Part shown: piece after piece, positions 1 through 6,109 of the stretch | Numbering within the stretch: position 1 is the stretch's first letter | Layout of the letters: every line of letters begins with the position of its first letter | Notes under the pieces: model-generated | What the model was told of the DNA's origin: nothing | Database searches by the model: none | What the model saw: only the letters and a program-made list of their open reading frames with translations | Position numbers and translations under genes: made by a program | Origin: Terriglobales bacterium | GTDB lineage: Bacteria > Acidobacteriota > Terriglobia > Terriglobales > Acidobacteriaceae | DNA: 45,139 nucleotides | Direction: 5' to 3' | Assembly (NCBI GenBank): GCA_035454605.1 | Contig: DATIGQ010000203.1 | Location: forward strand, 1-45,139

Positions 1-1
1 G

Positions 2-823
2 TCGCAGGCATTGCGCGACCCCACGGCAGTGTCGCCACCGCTCGGCATGACCCCAGACCAGATGGTCGAAGACGCTCTTCGCCAGGGCGGCAAGGTCCTG
101 GTCAGCACTTACAACGAGCCGCTCATCACCGCCGAGTGGGCCGTCGCCATATTCAAGAAGGCGCGCGCCGCGGGCCTGAAAACAGGTTTCGTCTCCAATG
201 GCAACGGCACACCCGAGGTCCTGGAATACATCCGGCCATGGATCGATCTCTACAAAGTGGACCTCAAGAGTTTTGACGACCCACACTACCGGCAGTTGGG
301 TGGGCGCCTCGAACCCATCCTCGACTCGATCAAGCGCCTCTACCAGATGGGCTTCTGGCTGGAGATCGTGACTCTGGTCATCCCCGGCTTCAATGACACC
401 GATGATGAATTGAAGCGCCTGACGGAGTTCGTCGCCGGCGTGTCCCCCTTCATCCCCTGGCACTGCACCGCGTTCCACCAGGACTACAAGATGACCGGGC
501 CGGACAACACGTCGGCAGAGACGCTGCTCCGCGCCGCCGAGATCGGCCGCGCCGCCGGCCTGCGCTACATCTATCCCGGGAATCTGCCGGGCCAGGTGGG
601 CGAGTGGGAGAACACCCGCTGCCACCAGTGCGGCACAACCCTCATCGAGCGCTACGGCTACATGATCCTCGGCTACCACCTGACGTCCGACGGCGCCTGT
701 CCGAAATGCCGCACGCAGATTCCCGGCCGCTGGGCGCCGGAGTTTCAGGGACAGATCACCGCACATCCGTTCCTGCCACGCGGGCGGAGAATCGCCGACC
801 TGGTTTCCCTGTTGCGAACGTAG
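2..823 (+). CDS. amrS: AmmeMemoRadiSam system radical SAM protein, C-terminal part (5' end outside window)
   Basis: The frame is open to the left edge, and its first residues (SQALRDP) fit the stretch after the radical SAM cysteines, so the gene starts outside the window and the CxxxCxxC cluster site is not visible. What remains is the second half of the TIM-barrel (STYNEPLI, FVSNGNG, DLYKVDLKSFD, PGFNDTDDE, WHCTAFHQDYKM) followed by a C-terminal tail with two CxxC knuckles (CHQC near residue 206 and CPKC near 234 of the visible part), as is usual in AmrS/PflA-like proteins. The family is related to pyruvate-formate-lyase activases; AmrS occurs with AmmeMemo partners (AmmeMemoRadiSam A and B), but no partner gene is visible here. 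The substrate is not known from the sequence. It ends 6 bases before the DinB-like gene and may share its transcript. Confidence 0.85.
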   Translation, partial: SQALRDPTAVSPPLGMTPDQMVEDALRQGGKVLVSTYNEPLITAEWAVAIFKKARAAGLKTGFVSNGNGTPEVLEYIRPWIDLYKVDLKSFDDPHYRQLGGRLEPILDSIKRLYQMGFWLEIVTLVIPGFNDTDDELKRLTEFVAGVSPFIPWHCTAFHQDYKMTGPDNTSAETLLRAAEIGRAAGLRYIYPGNLPGQVGEWENTRCHQCGTTLIERYGYMILGYHLTSDGACPKCRTQIPGRWAPEFQGQITAHPFLPRGRRIADLVSLLRT

Positions 824-829
824 CCGACG

Positions 830-1318
830 ATGAAGAAGAATCCCGACGCCGCCTTGCGCGATCACCTGCTCTACGTGCTGCGCGGGGGTGGCGCGCACCT
901 GAGCTTCGACGACACCGTCGCCCGCTTTCCTGCCCGCCTGCGCGGCCGAAAGGCCAAGGGCGCGCCACACACGGCGTGGCAGTTGTTGGAGCACCTGCGC
1001 ATCGCGCAGTGGGACATCCTGGAGTTCAGCCGCAACCGGAAGCACGTTTCGCCCAAGTTTCCTGAAGGATACTGGCCCAACACGGCCGCGCCGCCCAGTG
1101 CTGCCGCGTGGGACCGTTCTGTGGCCGCGTTTCGCAGGGACCTCAAAGCCATGCAGGCGCTGGTACGCAATCCCAAGACCGACCTTTTCGCGCGTATCCC
1201 CCGGGGAGATGGCCAGACCATCCTGCGGGAGGCCCTGCTGGTGGCCGATCACAATGCCTACCACCTGGGACAGCTCGTCCTGCTGCGGCGGCTGTTGGGA
1301 GCGTGGGAGAACGCCTGA
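830..1318 (+). CDS. DinB-like (DUF664/YfiT) four-helix protein
   Basis: This 162-residue protein has the profile of DinB_2 family members: a short helical bundle with a histidine in the second helix ([14 protein letters not shown]) and a C-terminal pair in [12 protein letters not shown], the usual metal-binding histidine set. Family members are putative metal-dependent enzymes; some are thiol transferases, and most have no known substrate. The start is the ATG six bases after the radical SAM stop, and the predicted fold begins immediately. No signal peptide or membrane segment is seen, so it is probably cytoplasmic. A specific reaction cannot be named from the sequence. Confidence 0.8.
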   Translation: MKKNPDAALRDHLLYVLRGGGAHLSFDDTVARFPARLRGRKAKGAPHTAWQLLEHLRIAQWDILEFSRNRKHVSPKFPEGYWPNTAAPPSAAAWDRSVAAFRRDLKAMQALVRNPKTDLFARIPRGDGQTILREALLVADHNAYHLGQLVLLRRLLGAWENA

Positions 1319-1488
1319 GCACGAGTCTGAGCGGCACGTTTCTTGGTAGCCGGCAAGCGCATCGGGCGGCGGAACCGAACCGGGCGTATACTGGATTCCT
1401 TGGTTTCGAAGACACGCCGCGCTTCGTTCCCCGTCTAGCCACCCCTGGCGCCTTCGCGATTGAGAGACTCTCCGAGGAAGGTGCCCCA

Positions 1489-1800
1489 ATGCGCGAGAAC
1501 ACCAGGATTCTTTGTGTCGACGACGACGGCTTGCTTTCAGTGGCATCGCGCCAGATTGCGCTGAAGAAGGCCCATCTCAATGTGCTGCTGGCCTACGGCG
1601 CCGTCCGCGGCCTGGAGGCACTGGCCGACGAGCGCATCACCCTGGTGATCCTGTGCGGGTCCTTCGCAAGCGACTCGGCGCAACTGACGGCGGAGATGAA
1701 GCGGCGACGGCCCGGGGTCCAGGTCATCCGCCAGCCACGCTACGGTGCTCCGCTGCTGGCGGCGGTGCCTGCCCCGGACATCCTCCTGGTAGAGGCCTGA
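1489..1800 (+). CDS. Stand-alone receiver-like protein lacking the phospho-acceptor aspartate
   Basis: The 103-residue product starts like a response-regulator receiver domain: ILCVDDDG supplies the acidic pocket at D11-D13, and strand 3 (TLVIL) is in place. The residue that should be the phosphorylated Asp is Cys56 (LVILCGSF), and the usual Thr/Ser and Lys switch residues further on are not recognisable (VQVIRQPRYG). The chain stops near helix 5, slightly short of the usual 120 residues. The ATG at 1489 follows a purine-rich GAGGAAGG about 10 bases upstream, and the receiver similarity starts there, so I reject the longer open frame. It may be a pseudo-receiver used for protein contacts or a decaying gene. 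It stands alone, with no kinase adjacent. Confidence 0.65.
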   Translation: MRENTRILCVDDDGLLSVASRQIALKKAHLNVLLAYGAVRGLEALADERITLVILCGSFASDSAQLTAEMKRRRPGVQVIRQPRYGAPLLAAVPAPDILLVEA

Positions 1801-1817
1801 GCCGAGGGAGAATGTGC

Positions 1818-1846
1818 TGGTCAAAAGCGGCGATGCCGTGTATACT
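1818..1846 (+). promoter_or_regulatory. Predicted sigma-70-type promoter of the cold-shock gene
   Basis: TGGTCA (1818-1823), a 17-base spacer and TATACT (1841-1846) form a plausible promoter. Transcription would start near 1853, giving an untranslated leader of about 110 bases before the cold-shock ATG at 1966. Long leaders are typical of regulated cold-shock mRNAs. The -35 box is only a partial match. Confidence 0.45.
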
Positions 1847-1965
1847 TCATTTAACGTCGAATTCGAAACGGTTGTGAAGCGGCTCTGCTAAGCAGGTCCT
1901 GCCTCTGCAGTATCCTCCGGTTGAACTCAGCGTAAATCCAATCAAGGAAGTGGTGTAAGAACACA

Positions 1966-2166
1966 ATGGAACAAGGAACAGTGAAGTGGTTTAACGACGC
2001 GAAAGGCTATGGCTTCATCAGCCGGCAGAGTGGCGAGGATGTCTTCGTGCACTTTTCGGCCATCCAGGCGAACGGTTTCCGTAGCCTGCAGGAAGGCCAA
2101 GCCGTGCAGTTCAGCGTTGTGAAGGGACCGAAGGGCTGGCAGGCAGAGAACGTCCAACCTCTCTAA
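1966..2166 (+). CDS. Cold-shock domain protein (CspA family)
   Basis: This is a complete 66-residue single cold-shock domain, the normal length for bacterial Csp proteins. RNP1 is KGYGFI (residues 13-18) and RNP2 is VFVHF, the two aromatic motifs that bind single-stranded nucleic acid. It begins with the standard MxxGTVKWFN strand. Csp proteins act in the cytoplasm as RNA chaperones, either constitutively or on cooling. It is monocistronic: a promoter lies about 120 bases upstream and a strong hairpin terminator follows within 20 bases of the stop. Whether it is cold-induced cannot be read from the sequence; the long leader makes post-transcriptional control plausible. Confidence 0.95.
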   Translation: MEQGTVKWFNDAKGYGFISRQSGEDVFVHFSAIQANGFRSLQEGQAVQFSVVKGPKGWQAENVQPL

Positions 2167-2185
2167 TTTCTCAGCCGTAACAGCG

Positions 2186-2207
2186 AAGGCGGCCTTGGGG
2201 CCGCCTT
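2186..2207 (+). terminator. Rho-independent terminator after the cold-shock gene
   Basis: A perfect 9-bp stem (AAGGCGGCC / GGCCGCCTT) with loop TTGG ends in TTT and lies 19 bases after the cold-shock stop. The convergent hydrolase gene ends at 2238 on the other strand, so the hairpin may serve both, although the T-tract is better on the plus strand. Confidence 0.8.
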
Positions 2208-2237
2208 TCGCATTTTCCGCGCCCGATTTTCTGCGCC

Positions 2238-3185
2238 CTATTTGCTGCGGGCCGGATCGGATCCCAGCAAGAGCGAAAAGTCGCCGAAGTCGTATTCGCG
2301 TCTTCCCTCCACCGTCTTCGCCGGCGCCTTGCCGGAACGGACCATGCGCACCGCCTCGGCCAGCTTCGTAAGCTGCCTGGGCTCCGCCTTGGGGACATTG
2401 TGCGCGGTCAGCACCCCATCGAGGGACGGCACCAGCGCCGCCAGGCGCTCCACCGACTTCGCGTACGCCGCGAAGTCCGTCTCCTCCGTGAACAGGTAGA
2501 TGGGCCCCAGATAGAACGTGTCGCCGGTAAGCAGCAGCCGGTTCTTGCGGTCGAGCAGGCAGAGCGAGTCCGGCGTATGGCCGGGCGTGGCTACCACCTC
2601 GAGCGTCCGGCCACCCAGGTCGATTTGCTCGCCGTCATGAATGAACCGCGTAATGTGGAAGGCGCGGGTCGGCACCGGGCCTCGCACACCCTTGGGCGGC
2701 TGGCCACACAGGCGCTCCGGCGCAAGCAGGTCGCGCGCGAACGGGTCCAGCCCTCCTTCCGCGCTGCGCCGCGTGTAGGCGGTGTCCATCCCCAGGATGT
2801 CGCGGAATTCGGCGTTCCCGCCCGTGTGGTCGAAGTGGGTGTGCGAGTTGAGCACCGTGACCGGCAGCTTGGTCAGCTTGCGCGCGACGTGGGAGATGCG
2901 GCCCACGCCCAGCCCGGTGTCGAACAGCAGGGCGCGCTTGGAACCCACGATGAGATACGAGATGACTTCCTCGAACTGCTTGGGCTCGTAAATGGCGAAA
3001 ACGCCCGGGCGGATGCGATAGACCTCGAACCAGCCGTCGGCGGCCTTCATGCGCTCCAGGGACTTGTACTGCGGGCGCGGGAGCTGGCGGCACCACTCCG
3101 GACGCAAGGGTTCGGTTTGGGCGGCGGAAAGCGCCGACAACGTGGCCAGGAAAATCACCGCGAGGCGGGCCGTCGTCTTCCTCAT
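2238..3185 (-). CDS. Exported metallo-beta-lactamase-fold hydrolase
   Basis: The 315-residue product carries the MBL zinc motif HTHFDH (HxHxDH) in NSHTHFDHTGGN, the third-ligand histidine in ATPGHTPDS, the bridging Asp in LLLTGDTFYLGP, and a late histidine in TAHNVP, so a dinuclear zinc site looks intact. The start is the ATG at 3185, which begins a typical Sec signal peptide (MRKTTARL, a hydrophobic stretch, then SALSAAQ); the open frame continues upstream but has no such signal. The protein is likely periplasmic or secreted. MBL-fold proteins of this type hydrolyse esters, lactones or thioesters; nothing marks a true beta-lactamase and the substrate is unknown. The DUF885 gene upstream on the same strand has its own terminator just before this gene. 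Confidence 0.8.
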   Translation of the reverse strand: MRKTTARLAVIFLATLSALSAAQTEPLRPEWCRQLPRPQYKSLERMKAADGWFEVYRIRPGVFAIYEPKQFEEVISYLIVGSKRALLFDTGLGVGRISHVARKLTKLPVTVLNSHTHFDHTGGNAEFRDILGMDTAYTRRSAEGGLDPFARDLLAPERLCGQPPKGVRGPVPTRAFHITRFIHDGEQIDLGGRTLEVVATPGHTPDSLCLLDRKNRLLLTGDTFYLGPIYLFTEETDFAAYAKSVERLAALVPSLDGVLTAHNVPKAEPRQLTKLAEAVRMVRSGKAPAKTVEGRREYDFGDFSLLLGSDPARSK

Positions 3186-3207
3186 AGCGGCCGCTATTAT
3201 GAACCAG

Positions 3208-3233
3208 AAAAGGGGCGGCGCTCGGCCGCCCCT
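3208..3233 (-). terminator. Rho-independent terminator after the DUF885 gene
   Basis: Read on the minus strand, a 9-bp stem (AGGGGCGGC paired with GCCGCCCCT, loop of 5) is followed by TTTT. It lies 20 bases after the DUF885 stop and just before the hydrolase start, separating the two transcription units. Confidence 0.75.
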
Positions 3234-3253
3234 CGGCTGATTCGCATTCCAGG

Positions 3254-5062
3254 CTACTTGGGCGCGCCCGCGGACTTCACCCCGGCAGCCGACTTCTCCT
3301 GCGCGATCCAGTGGTGGATCGCCGACTCCAGCACATCCATGGGGAGCGCGCTCGAGCCCAGAACCGCGTCGTGGAACTTGCGGATATCGAACTTCGGGCC
3401 CAGTTCTTTCTTGGCCTCTTCGCGCAGCTTCAGGATGGTCAGTTGCCCTATCTTGTAGCTGAGCGCCTGGCCCGGCCACACGATGTAGCGGTCGGTCTCG
3501 CTCTGCACGTTCACTTCGTCGATGGCGGAGTGGTCGTGGAAGAACTGCACCACCTGGTCGCGCGTCCACTTCTTGTAGTGGAAGCCGGTGTCCACCACCA
3601 GGCGGATGGCGCGCAGCATCTCGTCTTCCAGGCGGCCGAAGTCGTTGTAGGGATCCTGGTAGAAGCCCACGTCCTTGCCCAGACGCTCCGAGTACAGCGC
3701 CCAGCCTTCGGCGAACGCGCCGTAGAAGGCCTGCTGGCGGAAGGCCGGCAGTTCCGTCAGCTCCTGCCCGATGGCAATCTGCAGGTGATGGCCCGGCAGG
3801 CCCTCGTGGTAGGCCGTGGATTCGATGCTGATGGTAGTGCGCTTCTCCGGCTCGCCGGTGTTCACCTGCACCAGCCCAGGACGCGAGCCATCGGGCGTGC
3901 CTTGCTGATACTGCGCGCCTGCCGCTTCCTTTTCGCGAAACTCTTCCACCGGCATGATCTTCAACCCCGCCTTGGGCAGCCGTCCGAAGAGCTGCGGCAG
4001 CTTGGCCTGCATCTGGTCGGTGTATTTCTGGTATAGGTCGAGAATCTGCTGGCGCGACTTGGCATACAGGTCGCGGTCATTCTTTACGTGCTCGCGAAAA
4101 CTCTTCAGATCCGAGTAACCGAGCTTTTTGGCGATGGCGAGCTGCTCCTGCTCGATGCGGGCCACCTCGCGCAAGCCGATCTGGTGGATCTCCTCCGGCG
4201 TCAGATCGGTGGTGGTGCTGCGCTTCGCCCGGTTGGCGTAGCGCGCGGCCCCGTCCGGCAGCGACCACATGCCGGGATCGGTGCGCCCGCGCGGCGCGTA
4301 TTCCTCTTTCACGAACTTCGCGAAACGGACGTAGGCCGGCTGCACCGTGTTCCCGATCACGTCCAAAAATTCAGCCCGCAGGCGAGTCTGGTCGGCCTGG
4401 GAGAAGTCCTTGGGAAACCTGGCCAGGGGCTGCGCGAAGGGACTGTCTTCCGGCTTCTGATTGGCCAGGTTCTCCGCCTGCGCCACCACTTTCTCCAGCA
4501 GGAATTTCGGCGGCATCAGGTGGTCGCGCATGCCGGCGCGCATGTGCTCCATCGTCTGGTCCATGGACTTGGGAAACTGCCGCAAGCGGGCGACATAGTC
4601 TTCGTAATCCTTCACGGTGTCGAACGGCAGCAATTGCACCAGTTGCGCCGCTTCCAGGTGGATGCCCGAGATTTGCGTGACCGGCATCTCCCACTCTTTC
4701 CACTTGGCGTCCGCCAGCCGGTGGCGAAGGTCGCGCACCATGAGTTGCTTGTTCAGGGCCTCCTGCACCGGGAAACCGGTGGTGTCGACGGTTTCGAAGC
4801 GGTCGAGAAATTTCTTCGACTCGGCCAGGTCGTCTTCGATGGCCTTGAGCGAGAAATCGGTAACCTTGTCGTTGTAGCGCTTGTCGCCCAGGATGGAAGC
4901 GAACTCCGGATTGGTGCGCAGCGTGTACTCCCACTGCTCCTGAATCATGCTGTTGAGCGACTTGCGCCGTGCCTCGAGATCGGCCTTGGCATCGTGTGGG
5001 GCGGCTACCACCGTGAGCGGCAGCAGGCAAAGCGCCAGGATCAGGACAAAGACAGAACGCAT
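3254..5062 (-). CDS. Exported DUF885 family protein, putative metallohydrolase
   Basis: The 602-residue protein begins with a signal peptide (MRSVFVLILALCLLPL, cleavage likely after VVAA) and is of normal DUF885 length. The family's zinc-protease-like signature is visible as HEGLPGHH, followed further on by EGWALYSE, which resemble the HExxH helix and downstream glutamate helix of gluzincin peptidases with an altered spacing. Most DUF885 proteins have no known substrate; a peptidase-like role outside the cytoplasm is a reasonable inference. The ATG at 5062 was chosen because AAGGAG lies about 8 bases upstream and the signal peptide starts there; the frame is open for a further 51 codons. A clean terminator follows, so the gene is probably monocistronic. 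Confidence 0.85.
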   Translation of the reverse strand: MRSVFVLILALCLLPLTVVAAPHDAKADLEARRKSLNSMIQEQWEYTLRTNPEFASILGDKRYNDKVTDFSLKAIEDDLAESKKFLDRFETVDTTGFPVQEALNKQLMVRDLRHRLADAKWKEWEMPVTQISGIHLEAAQLVQLLPFDTVKDYEDYVARLRQFPKSMDQTMEHMRAGMRDHLMPPKFLLEKVVAQAENLANQKPEDSPFAQPLARFPKDFSQADQTRLRAEFLDVIGNTVQPAYVRFAKFVKEEYAPRGRTDPGMWSLPDGAARYANRAKRSTTTDLTPEEIHQIGLREVARIEQEQLAIAKKLGYSDLKSFREHVKNDRDLYAKSRQQILDLYQKYTDQMQAKLPQLFGRLPKAGLKIMPVEEFREKEAAGAQYQQGTPDGSRPGLVQVNTGEPEKRTTISIESTAYHEGLPGHHLQIAIGQELTELPAFRQQAFYGAFAEGWALYSERLGKDVGFYQDPYNDFGRLEDEMLRAIRLVVDTGFHYKKWTRDQVVQFFHDHSAIDEVNVQSETDRYIVWPGQALSYKIGQLTILKLREEAKKELGPKFDIRKFHDAVLGSSALPMDVLESAIHHWIAQEKSAAGVKSAGAPK

Positions 5063-5331
5063 GAGTTTGAGCTCCTTGGGATCAGGTGGGAGATGAGCGT
5101 GAGACGACCCGTTTGCCGGGCATCGCGGCCCTGCGCGTAGCACCCCGCCACGCTCCTTGTTTGGACGCATGCTGCAGTACGGGAGTTTCCTCTCGGAGGT
5201 TCCCTTGGGAATCAACTACTTGGACGCCCTATCTCCAGTTCGGTAAGCGTCTCTTGATTACGGGGAGCTTCACCTACCGCCGGTCACTCTACCCGCGTGA
5301 ACCAGCGTCTTGGTCCACTCCCAAGGGTTTC

Positions 5332-5420
5332 TGGTGCCGGGAGCGGGAGTTGAACCCGCAAGGGCCTTGCGGCCCGGCGGATTTTGAGTCCGCTGCGTCT
5401 GCCAGTTCCGCCATCCCGGC
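5332..5420 (-). tRNA. tRNA-Leu (anticodon CAA)
   Basis: Read on the minus strand, the acceptor arms GCCGGGA (5' end at 5420) and TCCCGGC pair over 7 bp and are followed by A and an encoded CCA. The anticodon loop CTCAAAA sits in stem GCGGA/TCCGC, giving CAA. A long variable arm (GGGCCGCAAGGCCC) and the T-arm loop TTCAACT are present, as expected for class II tRNA-Leu. The antisense peptide ORFs here are artefacts of the tRNA. Confidence 0.95.
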
Positions 5421-5755
5421 ACAGCTTTGGCTACAAGAGGTTAGCACAGCGGCAGGAAGCGCCTGGTTGGGCGCCTGTCCAGTGCCCATCGCATGCCGAG
5501 GAGGGCCATGAACTGAAGCGGCGAGTTTTCAAGTAGACGAGGCTTGAAGGGAGAATCGCTTTGCGACAGGGTTCGATCGGCTTCCTCAGCCCAAACCGAA
5601 GCCGTCAAGTGGGGCGCGAAGCTACCACCCGTCACGCCGTGGACACACAAGACAGTCAAAGACGCAAGGGCTGGCCTAGCCGCTCGCAGGCGAGCGGACC
5701 ATAGGATCCGCCCAGACGAGAGGAGATCGTCGTGGAGACTCTCTCCGACCGGTTG
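5421..5755. other. Gene-poor interval between tRNA-Leu and the island peptide
   Basis: This stretch of 335 bases holds no ORF I trust: the candidates on both strands (71 and 72 codons) have no recognisable domain. A perfect 8-bp inverted repeat, CCGCTCGC-AG-GCGAGCGG, lies at 5680-5697 and could form a hairpin after the peptide gene, but it lacks a T-tract on either strand. I see no integrase or duplicate of the tRNA end. Confidence 0.4.
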
Positions 5756-5914
5756 CTAACCGCGACCGCCGCCGGGAAGATCGCCCGCGCCGGACACCTT
5801 GTCGAGGTCGGAGTCGGACAACTCGCTTCCAGGTCCCTTCTTGGAATCCACTTCTTTCTCGTGATTCTTCTTCGGGTCGGGTTCGCCGGCCTGCTTGTCC
5901 TTTTCTGTCGTCAT
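5756..5914 (-). CDS. Candidate exported-peptide precursor with double-glycine-type leader
   Basis: This 52-residue ORF starts at the ATG at 5914, with AAGGAG about 9 bases upstream. The first half is very polar (Lys, Asp, Glu). Residues 31-44, ELSDSDLDKVSGAG, match the pattern ELSxxxLxxVxGG/GA that ends leader peptides of Nif11/NHLP-type and class II bacteriocin precursors and is cut by C39 peptidases. The remainder after the GA/AG site is only DLPGGGRG, a glycine-rich tail of 8 residues without cysteine, so the classical cross-linked core is missing. The NHLM-type exporter with a C39 domain lies 2.8 kb away on the same strand, which makes it a probable client, though this is inference. It is divergent from the kinase gene (195 bases between starts). 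It could also be a non-bacteriocin short peptide that uses the same motif. Confidence 0.6.
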   Translation of the reverse strand: MTTEKDKQAGEPDPKKNHEKEVDSKKGPGSELSDSDLDKVSGAGDLPGGGRG

Positions 5915-6067
5915 GGCATCAATCTCCTTATTCCTATCACTTAGGATAGCTGTAACCAGCGGGGCGACGGCCAACGCCAAGATAAAGCAACGCGTCTCGT
6001 GGGAGGATGCACACAGCCTACGCCTGACGGGAGCCAGAAACAAGGAGATTCCGCGTTGCAGGTTTGG

Positions 6068-6096
6068 TTGACCCTTAACTTGCAGCGACATAAAAT
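6068..6096 (+). promoter_or_regulatory. Strong predicted promoter of the Ser/Thr kinase gene
   Basis: TTGACC (6068-6073) and TAAAAT (6091-6096) are separated by exactly 17 bases, close to the sigma-70 consensus. Transcription would start around 6103, only about 7 bases before the ATG at 6110, so the mRNA would be nearly leaderless. This position also argues against the longer GTG start at 5999. Confidence 0.65.
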
Positions 6097-6109
6097 TCGA
6101 CCACTTCCC

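Noticed and set aside
1108-1488. Upstream extension of the receiver-like ORF
   Set aside because: The extra 127 residues overlap the DinB gene in another frame and show no domain; the receiver fold starts at the ATG at 1489.
2400-3458. 352-codon plus-strand ORF antisense to the hydrolase and DUF885 genes
   Set aside because: It has no domain and an Arg/His/Gln-rich composition typical of antisense frames in GC-rich DNA; both genes on the other strand have clear motifs and signal peptides.
4088-5140. 350-codon plus-strand ORF antisense to the DUF885 gene
   Set aside because: It is a mirror frame of a well-supported gene, with no recognisable domain or ribosome-binding site.
5332-5420. tRNA-Leu as the attachment site of an integrated element carrying the peptide/exporter island
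   Set aside because: The island lies on the 5' side of the tRNA, whereas integration usually occurs at the 3' end; no integrase and no second copy of the tRNA end were seen.
5289-5489. Peptide ORF across the tRNA with sequence AELADAADSKSAGPQG
   Set aside because: This is the well-known spurious translation of a tRNA-Leu gene.
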